From the NCBI RefSeq assembly GCF_014642655.1, contig NZ_BMIR01000018.1, positions 22,440-86,439 on the forward strand: 64,000 bases of DNA, given 5' to 3'. The translations under genes were made by a program, and so were the position numbers. The stretch is from Pullulanibacillus camelliae. Its GTDB lineage: Bacteria > Bacillota > Bacilli > Bacillales > Sporolactobacillaceae. Of the stretch, positions 35,270 to 44,234 are shown piece by piece. The stretch's first letter is position 1; every line of letters starts with the position of its first letter. The notes under the pieces are model-generated. The model was not told the DNA's origin, ran no database searches, and saw nothing but the letters and a program-made list of their open reading frames with translations.

Positions 35270-37735
35270 TCACTTAGAGATATGAATTGCACCCACTGTC
35301 ATATCTCGCGATTGGCCGATGACGTTGATTTTGACACCATTTTTGGGTAATTTAACACCGAGGTAGGTTTGTAACCCATTATCCAAAATAGGTCCTGTTT
35401 CACTGTAGTCGTGCTTGTCGAAAAAGACAGAGACTGGACGCTGGGCTCTCTCTTTTAAATAGGTGCCGTTAAGGTCCATATAATTTAAGAACATAGCATC
35501 TGTTTTATTTTTAGAAAATGCAGCATCTTGGACCTGGTAGCGATCAGCTGCGACAGTGCCATCGCTCCACTTGGCAATCTTTTGATGGGCGTCGACGACG
35601 CTTAAAAAGCCGTTACCAGGGTGGTCCGCTTGTACGTTGTTGTCATACTTATTATCAACATACCAAACGACGAGCCCTGGATCATATGTCATTAATGAAT
35701 GCCCGCGCGAGATGTGGGCTAAGGCTTTATCAGCAGCATCCCAGTTGCGCCATTCGAGTAAGTAATAATTTTCTGTCGTGTTAAAGCCCTCATCCTTTGT
35801 AAATCCGTCAAGAGTAAAGGCGGAGCTATCCGTATCGGCATTGTCACTCAAAAGCGTTTGACCATCCCCAGTGATGGTAATATTATCGGCGTAAAAGCCT
35901 GGATGGGCAACATAACCATCGCTCCAATAATTAAATTTCAAAGTGATTTTTTTACCGATGAAGTCGGAAAGGTCGAATTGGGCATCTTTCCATCCATTGG
36001 AAGAGCCTGTTATACCATTGCCTGGATTTTGCCCATTTGGATTAGCGGATGTTGTGATATTTCCAGGTACGCTCACCCAATCATCGCCTTTTTTGACTTG
36101 CACAGAGGCGTAATCCCAGTCTTGCTCAATGTCATACCATGTTTTAAAGCTTAATGCAGCGGATGATTTAACCTGAGATAAATCAACAGTCGCTGTCATC
36201 GCATGATCTAAATTGTTTCCTTGACCACTGAAAAACTCTTTCTGCCCGCTAAAAGGGGAATTGACGACAGTCTTTTTATCAGGTAAGTTCACGCGAACAG
36301 CATCGGCATTTGTGCCTTTGACACTTGCTTCATCGAGTTTAACTGAAGTGCCTTTCCGCCTTAAGTCGTCGGTGTCAACAGTGACATTTTTAAACCAGTT
36401 TAAATCAGGCATTTCATTTTGTAAGAATTCCTTGTCGTAAGCACTAAAGCCTGTGGGTTCAGTCCCGGCGATTTTACCTCCCCAGCTGCCTGCAGACATG
36501 ATAGACCAGTAGCCTACAGGTTCATCATAAGGCGTGCTATAGTCGATATCATATTCGTCTGGAAGGCCGAGATTATGGCCAAATTCATGAGCGAAAACAC
36601 CTGCCGCGCCATCTTCGGGCTGTATGGTGTATTTATATCCCGCCATTTGTCCGTCCCAATAAGGGACATTTGTATGACTACCAGAGATAGGCACTGCACC
36701 ACCCAGATCCCAGCTGTGTGACCAGATCGCGTCTCCACCAAGAGAACCTCCGCCGGATTCTTCACCAATGCCTGAGTGGACAACGACAAGATGATCAATA
36801 ATGCCATCGGGTTCACGGAGATTGCCGTCCCCATCGAGGTCCCATTGATCCTCCTGATCATACTGACTAAGCTCTACGCCATCTGCAGCCGCTTGTTCTA
36901 AAGCCTCATTGACGAGCGCGCGCGGGTCTTTATCATTGCCAGCGGCATCATCATGGCCACCGTAATAGGAAGCAGGGTGTTTGGCGTGGTACCAGCCGTA
37001 GACATCGCCATCAATGGTATAACTGCCTCCAGATTGCTGCTCATAAAATTGCTTGACGGAAATAAGATTTTGTCCATTTGGCCCGTCGTAACCCTTATCA
37101 CCGAAGATCATATCTTGATAATGTTCTTTTGGATAATCAGGCAGATTGAGAACGATGCCGCCATCATTACCATCCTTTTTAGGAAGATCATTGCTGGCAT
37201 AGTCCGGAAAATCAATCAGTAAGACAAGAAGTTTATCCTTGCGGACCGCTCCTGTCCATTTTTCTGTTTTTATGGAGGACACTTTACCGTTATAATGACC
37301 CGGACCATGGGGCTTGTGGTTGAATTTATTTTTATCTTTAAAATGTCCAGGTTTTACTTTTATACCGGCTTGTTTTTGCAGCTTTTGCCGAGCCTTTTTA
37401 GCTGCGGTAGGTGAACTTTGACCGAGTTTAGCTGCTGCGGCTGCCCGTTTTTTTACATAATTAGTGAGCGCCTTTTTTTGACTCTCAGTAGACGCACTTT
37501 TTTTAACGACACCTTGCTTGATCAACGCTTTTAATAATAGATCATCATTGACCATGCCAACATCAAAAGGGCCACCGCTTTCTAACTGGGCCAGATAAGG
37601 GGCAGTCCCTTCAGACGTCGAAAAGGAGTCACTGGTTGCCCCGTTGTCCTTGGCAAATGCCGCGGAGGTCCCCATCGCAAATAATAAACTGGCTGAGACG
37701 AGTGGTACGGTAAATTTTTTTCTCCAATCTCTCAA
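35270..37735 (-). CDS. Immune inhibitor A-type secreted metalloprotease (M6)
   Basis: 821 residues from TTG at 37735, preceded by GGGGAGG. Signal peptide LRDWRKKFTVPLVSASLLFA with a likely cut after TSAAFA. A propeptide rich in lysine and alanine follows, then the M6 catalytic domain with the zinc motif FAHEFGHNLGLPDEYD. After it come a jelly-roll/MAM-like region (SPFSGQKEFFSGQ, FKTWYDIEQDWDYASVQVK, LKFNYWSDGYVAHPGFYADN) and a C-terminal extension. Secreted protease degrading host or environmental proteins. An ATG 29 codons upstream gives a longer product with poor RBS spacing. Monocistronic with its own terminator. Confidence 0.94.
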   Translation of the reverse strand: MRDWRKKFTVPLVSASLLFAMGTSAAFAKDNGATSDSFSTSEGTAPYLAQLESGGPFDVGMVNDDLLLKALIKQGVVKKSASTESQKKALTNYVKKRAAAAAKLGQSSPTAAKKARQKLQKQAGIKVKPGHFKDKNKFNHKPHGPGHYNGKVSSIKTEKWTGAVRKDKLLVLLIDFPDYASNDLPKKDGNDGGIVLNLPDYPKEHYQDMIFGDKGYDGPNGQNLISVKQFYEQQSGGSYTIDGDVYGWYHAKHPASYYGGHDDAAGNDKDPRALVNEALEQAAADGVELSQYDQEDQWDLDGDGNLREPDGIIDHLVVVHSGIGEESGGGSLGGDAIWSHSWDLGGAVPISGSHTNVPYWDGQMAGYKYTIQPEDGAAGVFAHEFGHNLGLPDEYDIDYSTPYDEPVGYWSIMSAGSWGGKIAGTEPTGFSAYDKEFLQNEMPDLNWFKNVTVDTDDLRRKGTSVKLDEASVKGTNADAVRVNLPDKKTVVNSPFSGQKEFFSGQGNNLDHAMTATVDLSQVKSSAALSFKTWYDIEQDWDYASVQVKKGDDWVSVPGNITTSANPNGQNPGNGITGSSNGWKDAQFDLSDFIGKKITLKFNYWSDGYVAHPGFYADNITITGDGQTLLSDNADTDSSAFTLDGFTKDEGFNTTENYYLLEWRNWDAADKALAHISRGHSLMTYDPGLVVWYVDNKYDNNVQADHPGNGFLSVVDAHQKIAKWSDGTVAADRYQVQDAAFSKNKTDAMFLNYMDLNGTYLKERAQRPVSVFFDKHDYSETGPILDNGLQTYLGVKLPKNGVKINVIGQSRDMTVGAIHISK

Positions 37736-38043
37736 TTTACTTCCTCCCCAAAGAATAATAAATAGCAGATACGCTATCCTCCTTTGTCGCCTTTGATTGG
37801 CTTTTATAAATAAATTTTTCATGGATCGTTCAATCTCCTTTTGAGTCCACGAAAAATGAGCATAAATAACTAATATTCTGATAAATAGAGATGCAGCTTT
37901 CATTAAAATTAGGTATTCGGGTGTAGAACATTAGACATGAGGCTGAGAGAAGAGATGTCAAATGAGGCATAAAAAACATAGAAGACGTCGAGTCCACTTA
38001 TATCAACTTAGTTTTTCCAATCTACTTGATGTGAGAGTAAAAT
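37736..38043. other. Upstream region of the protease gene, nothing recognised
   Basis: Contains the in-frame upstream codons described for the protease. I could not assign a promoter. Confidence 0.35.
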
Positions 38044-38203
38044 ATTAGAAAACTTGGCTTGCACCACTTCGCTGGGACTCCTGATGTGATTTTTGCAAAT
38101 CACACACTTAGGGTGCCCGCAAGCTTTAATGGCGAAAGTCAAAGTTACACTTATACTCTCTTCCTTTATGAGCGTCAGCGAAGTTATAAATTCTGATAGT
38201 ATA
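38044..38203 (-). repeat. Dispersed repeat A, full inverted copy
   Basis: Reverse complement of the 16.2-kb copy along its whole length: TTAGAAAACTTGGCTTGCAC at the left, GTGATTTTTGCAAATCACAC in the middle, AGCGTCAGCGAAGTTATAAA and CTGATAGTATA at the right. Confidence 0.88.
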
Positions 38204-38204
38204 A

Positions 38205-38250
38205 AAAAGACCTTGAGATCAGCAGAGGAGCTGCACTCAAGGTCTTTTTC
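38205..38250. terminator. Bidirectional terminator
   Basis: AAAAGACCTTGAG and CTCAAGGTCTTTTT form a perfect stem with an inner CAGC/GCTG. It terminates the YjfB-like gene on the minus strand. Confidence 0.9.
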
Positions 38251-38254
38251 AGTT

Positions 38255-38434
38255 CTAGATACGCGCATCAAAGCGACTGCCAGAGGTTGGATGAGGAAGT
38301 GAGGTATTCAGCATGTTTATTAGAGCATTGCTTTGACTCTCAGTGGCATCCATGGCCTGTTTTGTGACAGCCACACTGACATCCTGTTGTAATTTTGCCT
38401 GACTTAAGCCTGTCGATAAAGCAGGAATGTCCAA
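38255..38434 (-). CDS. YjfB-like putative motility protein
   Basis: A 59-residue peptide from TTG at 38434, six bases after AGGAGG. The beginning MDIPALSTGLSQAKLQQDVS and the central VTKQAMDATESQSNALINML follow the YjfB_motility family pattern (hydrophobic heptads, ending in a small polar/proline tail). Members are small proteins of spore formers whose role is not established, with a suggested link to motility. Monocistronic, with its own terminator. Only the short form is supported. Confidence 0.8.
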   Translation of the reverse strand: MDIPALSTGLSQAKLQQDVSVAVTKQAMDATESQSNALINMLNTSLPHPTSGSRFDARI

Positions 38435-38784
38435 AATAACCCTCCTAATATGTAAGACTTTTGATAAGTATAACATATTAGGAATCAATGGTATTATAAT
38501 TTGCTTGTATTGAAAATCAGCATCCAAACCTTCTGTATCCATGATAAAAATAAGATAGGAGAATAGCTACAACAGTGAGCCGGGTAAGAACCGGTAGAGC
38601 CCAAGAGCATGAGCTTCGGTTGCAATTTAAAGTCAGCCTCATCAAAGTGCACCAGATTATAGGGATTCTATTAATTATATTTTGAAGTCATACACCATAC
38701 TTTGAATATTTGGAGCTTTTGGTATCAGATATAGACAAGGGAAGGAAACACTCAAAAAATTGCCAGGTTTTATCACTCCACAAA
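38435..38784. other. Intergenic, nothing recognised
   Basis: About 350 bases between the YjfB-like gene and the mrfA promoter region. A GC-rich patch near 38580-38620 (CCGGGTAAGAACCGG) can form a short hairpin; no gene is seen. Confidence 0.35.
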
Positions 38785-38798
38785 CGAACATTTATTCG
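38785..38798 (+). promoter_or_regulatory. LexA/DinR-like box upstream of mrfA
   Basis: CGAACATTTATTCG (reverse CGAATAAATGTTCG) differs at one position from the Gram-positive SOS box CGAAC-N4-GTTCG. It lies 91 bases before the mrfA start, in the presumed promoter region. Confidence 0.5.
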
Positions 38799-38888
38799 TT
38801 ATGATAGTGATAGAATGTATAAAAGAATTGGCAGATTTCCTATTCGTTGATATCATAGATAAAGGATTTTAAAGAGGAGAGACCTTGG

Positions 38889-41159
38889 ATGAAGGTACGG
38901 AAAACCATGTCTGATTTACTATCGGACTTAAGACAAGATGAGAATATTGCCCACTGGAAAACGATCCCTGGAAGAGCAGCACGATCCGTTGAATTTCCTG
39001 AAGAAATGGACGCCCGCTTAGTGGAAGCCTTATCCAAAAGGGGCATTACTTCCTTATATACACATCAAGCACAGGCCTTTCGCTTGGCGGTCAAAAAGCA
39101 GGATATTGTTGCGGTGACACCAACAGCTTCAGGGAAAACCTTGTGCTACAATTTGCCGGTGCTCCATTCGATATTGCAGGATTCTAGTCAACGTGCCTTA
39201 TATCTTTTTCCTACAAAGGCCTTGGCTCAGGATCAAAAGAGTGAAATGAATGCAATCATTGATGAAATGGGCGTTTCTTTAAACAGTTATACATATGATG
39301 GGGACACCGCGGGAAGTATTCGTCAAAAGATTCGCCAAGCTGGTCACATTGTCATTACTAATCCTGATATGCTACATTCCGCTATCTTGCCCCATCATAC
39401 CAAATGGGTGGCTTTATTTGAGCATCTTAAATACATCGTTATTGATGAATTACACACTTACCGTGGCGTTTTCGGCAGCCATGTTGCCAATGTGATTCGC
39501 CGCTTAAAGCGGATTTGTCATTATTATGGCAGCGACCCAATCTTTATTTGTACCTCGGCGACGATTGCTAATCCGAAGGCGCATGCTGAGCGGTTGACGG
39601 GAAAACCGATGACATTAATCGATGACAATGGTGCGCCAGCGGTGAAAAAACATTTTATTTTTTATAACCCTCCGATCGTCAATCAGCAGATGAACATTCG
39701 TCGCAGTGCATCGCTTGAAGTGAGAAAGCTCGCTAAGGCCTTTTTAGAAAATGAGATTCAAACCATTGTCTTTGCAAGAAGTCGGACACGCGTTGAATTG
39801 TTACTCAGCTATTTACAAACGCTGAATACTGGCCGCAAAGAGCGGGCAACCATCCGTGCCTACCGAGGCGGCTATTTACCATCAGAGCGTCGACACATTG
39901 AAAAGGGATTGCGAACGGGAGAGATACAGGGTGTTGTCAGTACCAATGCATTGGAGCTGGGGGTTGATATAGGGCAATTACAAGTTTGTATCATGACAGG
40001 CTATCCAGGATCGATTTCAAGTACGTGGCAACAAGCGGGACGCGCAGGAAGGCGTGAGGATGAGGCCGTGATTTTACTTGTGGCTACCTCGAGCCCACTT
40101 GATCAATATATCATTCAACACCCGGAGTATTTTTTTGAACGCAATCCAGAAGAGGCAAGAATCAACCCGGACAATTTAATCATTTTAGTGGACCATATCA
40201 AATGCGCGGCCTATGAACTCCCCTTTTCCGAAGAAGCGCTGTTTGATGGGGTTGAAGTGAAAGATATTTGTAGTTATTTAAGTGATGAGGATGTCTTACA
40301 TTTACAAGCAGGCAAATGGTACTGGATGAATGATGGCTTTCCAGCAACCAATATCAGCCTGCGCTCGGCAACCCAGGATAATGTGGTCATCATCGATCAA
40401 ACCCAGACAGGATCAGTAAAGGTCATCGGTGAAATGGATCGTTTTAGTGCTATGACTCTGCTCCATGAGGAAGCGATTTATATGCACCAAGGTGAGCAAT
40501 ATCAGGTTGAAGTGTTGGACTGGGAGGAGAAAAAGGCCTTTGTCCGTCAGGTTGACGTAAATTATTATACGGATGCCAATCTTGCCGTACAGCTGGATGT
40601 GTTAGAGGCGGATAAACGGTCTCAGGATTCAATGTGGATGGAGCGCGCTTATGGCGATGTATCCGTACGCGCAAAGGCCACTTTATTTAAAAAAATCCGC
40701 TTCGAGACTCATGATAATATCGGGTGGGGACCGATCCATTTACCGGAAGAAGAAATGCATACCTCAGCAGCTTGGATCAGCTTTTCTGAAGCGTTCGTGG
40801 AACAAGTGGGTCGTGAGCATTTTGAAGCGGCGCTATTGGGTATCGCACAAATTCTGAAGCATGCCGCGCCGCTTTTTGTGATGTGTGACCCCGTGGACCT
40901 TGCCGTGGTACCGATGATCAAAGCACCACATAATGAACGGCCAACAATTTTTCTTTACGATAAATATCCTGGGGGTATTGGCTTAAGTGAAAAATTGTAT
41001 GACCAGATGTCCCGGTTGTTAGCTGAAGTGCTTCACATGGCCACACACTGCCAATGTGAAGAGGGCTGTCCTTCATGTATCGGGACAGAAGCTGGTGATA
41101 AACGTTTTGCCATTCGACTTTTACAGTCTTTGTTAAAAGAGGGGTCTTATGTCTCTTAA
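38889..41159 (+). CDS. mrfA: DEAD/DEAH helicase MrfA (YprA)
   Basis: A 756-residue superfamily 2 helicase. Motif I TPTASGKTLCY (near residue 79), motif II IDELHTYRG, motif III TSATIANP, C-terminal helicase motifs NALELGVDIGQLQ and QQAGRAGRRE. The DUF1998 C-terminus has the four-cysteine cluster around HCQCEEGCPSCIG. In Bacillus subtilis MrfA and MrfB repair mitomycin C damage outside UvrABC. RBS GAGGAG. It overlaps mrfB by 11 bases. Confidence 0.96.
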   Translation: MKVRKTMSDLLSDLRQDENIAHWKTIPGRAARSVEFPEEMDARLVEALSKRGITSLYTHQAQAFRLAVKKQDIVAVTPTASGKTLCYNLPVLHSILQDSSQRALYLFPTKALAQDQKSEMNAIIDEMGVSLNSYTYDGDTAGSIRQKIRQAGHIVITNPDMLHSAILPHHTKWVALFEHLKYIVIDELHTYRGVFGSHVANVIRRLKRICHYYGSDPIFICTSATIANPKAHAERLTGKPMTLIDDNGAPAVKKHFIFYNPPIVNQQMNIRRSASLEVRKLAKAFLENEIQTIVFARSRTRVELLLSYLQTLNTGRKERATIRAYRGGYLPSERRHIEKGLRTGEIQGVVSTNALELGVDIGQLQVCIMTGYPGSISSTWQQAGRAGRREDEAVILLVATSSPLDQYIIQHPEYFFERNPEEARINPDNLIILVDHIKCAAYELPFSEEALFDGVEVKDICSYLSDEDVLHLQAGKWYWMNDGFPATNISLRSATQDNVVIIDQTQTGSVKVIGEMDRFSAMTLLHEEAIYMHQGEQYQVEVLDWEEKKAFVRQVDVNYYTDANLAVQLDVLEADKRSQDSMWMERAYGDVSVRAKATLFKKIRFETHDNIGWGPIHLPEEEMHTSAAWISFSEAFVEQVGREHFEAALLGIAQILKHAAPLFVMCDPVDLAVVPMIKAPHNERPTIFLYDKYPGGIGLSEKLYDQMSRLLAEVLHMATHCQCEEGCPSCIGTEAGDKRFAIRLLQSLLKEGSYVS

Positions 41160-42411
41160 AAAACAATTGGATCGTTATAAAAAGCACTTAAAGCGTTCAG
41201 AAGAACCAGTAAAAGAAACACGGACACAGCTTACTAGCCTTCAGTTAGAGAGAAGCCTGCAAGAGGCAGCCTCTCACCTGGGGGCGAGCATTCTGCCTTA
41301 TGAACAGGAAGCTATTTTAGTAAAAGAGGAGCAAGTACCTCTGACTGAGCAATATGGGCGTTACCACTTAAATGAAATCCATCAGGCAGTGGCGCTTTGG
41401 CAGGAGACATTGATGGACCATCCTTTATCAGCCTCTAAGCGTCAGCCAGGTGATTTATTGTTTTTTGATACTGAAACAACGGGATTATCGGCTGGAGCAG
41501 GGCATATGATCTTTCTACTGGGCTGTGGATGGATCAAAGCCTCTTCTTTTCATATTAAGCAATATTTTTTACCCGGACCCGGACATGAAACGGCATTTTA
41601 TTATCACTTTTTACAGGATGTTACCGATCTTACTAATTTGGTGACCTATAATGGCAAGTCATTTGACTGGCCCAGAGTGAAGACCCGCGTCCAGTTTGTG
41701 CGGGAGCGCGTCCCGCAATTACCCGCTTTTGGTCACTATGATTTACTTCATGCATCAAGGCGATTTTGGAGGAAGGAATGGGAAAATGTTCGTCTGCAAA
41801 CAATTGAGGAAGAGGTATTGGATCTCAAGCGTTTGAGTGATGTCCCTGGACATATGGCGCCTTTTCTTTACTTTGAGTTTTTAAAAAGTCCGAAGGCCGC
41901 ATTAATAGAAGGCATTTTTCGCCACAATCATGACGATATCAAGACCTTATTAGTGCTTTATATTCACTTAACCTATTTATTACATGGAAAGATTAAACGA
42001 TCGCTGAGAGAGACCTATGAAGTGGCTCGTTGGTTAATGCAAATGGGGATGATTAAAGAAGCCATTGTTACATTAGAAAATGTGATGGCAACAAAGGCCG
42101 CGATTGACATGCCAGAGTGGTATCAACTGCTGGCAATGGGACATAAAAAAGCAGGAAGACCAGATCGAGCGATTGCTTATTATCAGCAGCTCATTGATGG
42201 GTTAAAACGCCCGACCCTCGAAAGCTGTATTGAACTTGCGAAGCTTTTTGAACATGAGCGTCAGGATTATGAGCAGGCACTTCATTATTGCCATCAGGCC
42301 TTGGCGGTGCTAGAGAAAAAAATGATCATTAATCATGAAAAGTATCACAAAGATATTGCTGGGGTACATCATCGTATGGACCGACTGCAGCAAAAGATCC
42401 AGCGGCAATAG
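41149..42411 (+). CDS. mrfB: RNase H-like exonuclease MrfB (YprB)
   Basis: 420 residues. DEDD exonuclease fold: LLFFDTETTGLSAGAGHMIF (first acidic pair, near residue 104), VTYNGKSFDWPRVKTR (third motif), HNHDDIKTLLVLY (last motif, HxxxD). A C-terminal TPR-like region (MGHKKAGRPDRAIAYYQQLI, DYEQALHYCHQAL) may mediate contacts. It works with MrfA in repair of mitomycin lesions. The start lies inside mrfA, showing translational coupling. Confidence 0.95.
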   Translation: MSLKKQLDRYKKHLKRSEEPVKETRTQLTSLQLERSLQEAASHLGASILPYEQEAILVKEEQVPLTEQYGRYHLNEIHQAVALWQETLMDHPLSASKRQPGDLLFFDTETTGLSAGAGHMIFLLGCGWIKASSFHIKQYFLPGPGHETAFYYHFLQDVTDLTNLVTYNGKSFDWPRVKTRVQFVRERVPQLPAFGHYDLLHASRRFWRKEWENVRLQTIEEEVLDLKRLSDVPGHMAPFLYFEFLKSPKAALIEGIFRHNHDDIKTLLVLYIHLTYLLHGKIKRSLRETYEVARWLMQMGMIKEAIVTLENVMATKAAIDMPEWYQLLAMGHKKAGRPDRAIAYYQQLIDGLKRPTLESCIELAKLFEHERQDYEQALHYCHQALAVLEKKMIINHEKYHKDIAGVHHRMDRLQQKIQRQ

Positions 42412-42414
42412 TAA

Positions 42415-42500
42415 TATTGCCCGGGGAAGCGCATAAAACAGCAAATTTCGCAAGGTCATAACCGTAACCAAGTCGTTTTTTGCGCTTCATTTTCCCCTTT
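42415..42500 (+). terminator. Possible terminator after mrfB
   Basis: GGGGAAGCGC (near 42423) can pair with GCGCTTCATTTTCCCC (near 42483), giving a long imperfect stem before TTTTG. Weaker than the other terminators listed. Confidence 0.4.
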
Positions 42501-42619
42501 TGTCGAACCGTGTGTCGTTAGTGTTTGTGGGTTAGAAGAGATTAGATCAGGACTTGTAGACATGGGTTTTTGTATGGATTTAGCATAAAAAGCGCTAGGA
42601 GTGGCAAAGGGGGATGGCG

Positions 42620-43189
42620 ATGACGCGAGTGCTAGCGATAACGGGATATAAACCTCATGAATTGGGCATATTTAGTCAAAATCATCCTGGTATTGATGTC
42701 ATTAAATATACATTAAAAATCCGCTTACTGGATTTTATTGATGAAGGAACAGAATGGTTCCTTATCAGTGGCCAACCTGGTGTGGAGCTTTGGGCTGCAG
42801 AGGTTTTATTAGAACTAAAAGAAGTGTATCCATCCATTCAATTAGGCGTTCTCACGCCCTTTTTAGAGCAAGAATCGCGTTGGCCAGATCAAGTTAAGGA
42901 ATACTATTACCAGATTATCAATGCAGCGGACTTCGTTGATAGCATTACGAAACGTCCTTATGATAATCCAGCGCAGTTGAGATTAAAAAATGATTTTATT
43001 ATTCATAAGAGTGATGGTCTTTTAGTGCTTTATGATGAGGAAACACCAGGTTCACCTCGCTTTTATCTACAGGCTGCGGAACGTAAGCAAACATCAGGGG
43101 ACTTTTCGATCTATTATCTGAATCGTTATGATATAGAGGCGGCCTCGCAAGCCATTGCTGAAAATGATCCTCGCTATTGGTCACAATAA
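42620..43189 (+). CDS. ypsA: DUF1273 protein YpsA
   Basis: 189 residues from the second ATG, six bases after AAAGGGGG; the product begins MTRVLAITGYKPHELGIF like YpsA. The SLOG/Rossmann pattern is visible in WFLISGQPGVELWAAEVLLE, VLTPFLEQESRWPDQ and SDGLLVLYDEETPGSPRFYL. In Bacillus it is linked to cell division and influences GpsB/FtsZ. Here too it lies directly upstream of gpsB. Molecular activity unknown. Confidence 0.94.
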   Translation: MTRVLAITGYKPHELGIFSQNHPGIDVIKYTLKIRLLDFIDEGTEWFLISGQPGVELWAAEVLLELKEVYPSIQLGVLTPFLEQESRWPDQVKEYYYQIINAADFVDSITKRPYDNPAQLRLKNDFIIHKSDGLLVLYDEETPGSPRFYLQAAERKQTSGDFSIYYLNRYDIEAASQAIAENDPRYWSQ

Positions 43190-43203
43190 CGATTGACTTT
43201 TTT

Positions 43204-43232
43204 TTCAACGTCTGAAAGAATGGATGTATAAT
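43204..43232 (+). promoter_or_regulatory. Candidate gpsB promoter
   Basis: TTCAAC-N17-TATAAT, 26 bases before the TTG start of gpsB. Confidence 0.45.
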
Positions 43233-43257
43233 GTCAATGACTTGAGGTGAATGTTCA

Positions 43258-43563
43258 TTGGACAATAAATTAAGCCAATTAACAACAAAAGATATTTTGG
43301 AACAAGATTTTAAAACAGCTCTCCGCGGGTATTCGCCTGATGATGTTGATCAGTTTTTGGATGTCATCATTAAGGATTATGAGGCCTTTCAGCGTGAAAT
43401 CCAAAGATTGCGGCAAGAAAATCAACGGTTAAAACAAGAGCTTACACAGCAGAAATCTGAGCAGCGTCGGCCGATGGCTGGTCAGGGACAAACGAACTAT
43501 GATATTCTAAAACGCTTGTCCAACTTGGAAAAGCATGTATTTGGTAGCAGGCTCCAAGATTAA
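43258..43563 (+). CDS. gpsB: Cell division protein GpsB
   Basis: 101 residues from TTG, eight bases after GAGGTG. The N-terminal DivIVA domain reads [20 protein letters not shown] then [16 protein letters not shown], followed by a coiled coil (about residues 35-68) and a C-terminal trimerisation segment ([16 protein letters not shown]). GpsB coordinates penicillin-binding proteins with the divisome. Position between ypsA and rnpB is conserved in Bacillales. Confidence 0.96.
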   Translation: MDNKLSQLTTKDILEQDFKTALRGYSPDDVDQFLDVIIKDYEAFQREIQRLRQENQRLKQELTQQKSEQRRPMAGQGQTNYDILKRLSNLEKHVFGSRLQD

Positions 43564-43594
43564 CCATGATCACTAGATAGACTAAATTCTACCA

Positions 43595-43623
43595 TTGTTT
43601 TTATGAATTTTTTTTGTTATAAT
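43595..43623 (+). promoter_or_regulatory. rnpB promoter
   Basis: TTGTTT-N17-TATAAT, with the -10 box ending about 16 bases before the first helix of the RNase P RNA. Confidence 0.7.
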
Positions 43624-43639
43624 CTTATTTTGTGACGGT

Positions 43640-44046
43640 GTTATAGTCGTTGGGTAATCGCAGTATTCTTTCGAGAATATTGAGGAAAGTCCATGCTCGC
43701 ACGATCTGAGATGATCGTAGTGTTCGTGCCTAGCGAAACAATAAGCTAGGGTAGTTTGGCATTGTGTTCAAGCTAACGGCAAGAGAAGCGCCTAAGTCCG
43801 TTTTGGATATGGCGTGAACTCTTTGAAAGTGCCACAGTGACGGAGTCCTTTTGGAAACAAAAGGAGTGGAACGCGGTAAACCCCTCGAGCGAGAAACTCA
43901 AATTTGGTAGAGGAACCCTCTGGAAGGAAATGAACTGAAAGAGGGACAGGCGGTCCTGTAGATAGATGATTACCACCACTTGTACGAGAAGCCTAACTTC
44001 GTCTGAGTACAGTGGAACAGAACATGGCTTACAGACGAACTAACAC
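43640..44046 (+). ncRNA. rnpB: RNase P RNA (type B)
   Basis: The catalytic RNA that removes 5' leaders from pre-tRNA. Conserved core elements are visible in order: GGGTAATCGC, GAGGAAAGTCCATGCTCGCA, GTTCGTGCCTAGCGAA, GAAAGTGCCACAGTGACG, GTGGAACGCGGTAAACCCCT, CGAGCGAGAAACTC, CTGTAGATAGATGATTACC, and ACATGGCTTACAGACGAACT at the 3' end. GTTATAGTCGT at the start pairs with ACGAACTAAC at the end (P1). The layout fits the Bacillus-type (B) structure. End points are estimated to within a few bases. Confidence 0.96.
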
Positions 44047-44056
44047 TGAAGCAATT

Positions 44057-44087
44057 GGTCCCTTTCATGGGGCTTTTTATTTTTCAT
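44057..44087 (+). terminator. rnpB terminator
   Basis: GTCCC/GGGGC stem followed by TTTTTATTTTT, immediately after the RNase P RNA. Confidence 0.8.
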
Positions 44088-44234
44088 TAAGACTAATAAC
44101 GTCACTAAAGAGATGCAGCGCCAAATTTTTGAGTTGTTAGAGCAACACGATACATATAATGAAGTTTTTTCTAACAGTGGAAATGGACATGCTATACTTA
44201 TACATAGTGTACAAATTGAATGCGGAGGCACGCT

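Noticed and set aside
34924..35292. 122-aa minus-strand frame between the GNAT gene and the protease gene
   Set aside because: No ribosome binding site, overlaps the protease end and its terminator, composition unlike a real protein; possibly a decayed gene but with no recognisable homology.
43191..43232. TTGACT near 43193 as -35 box for gpsB
   Set aside because: The spacing to TATAAT is 28 bases, too long; TTCAAC at the proper distance is preferred.
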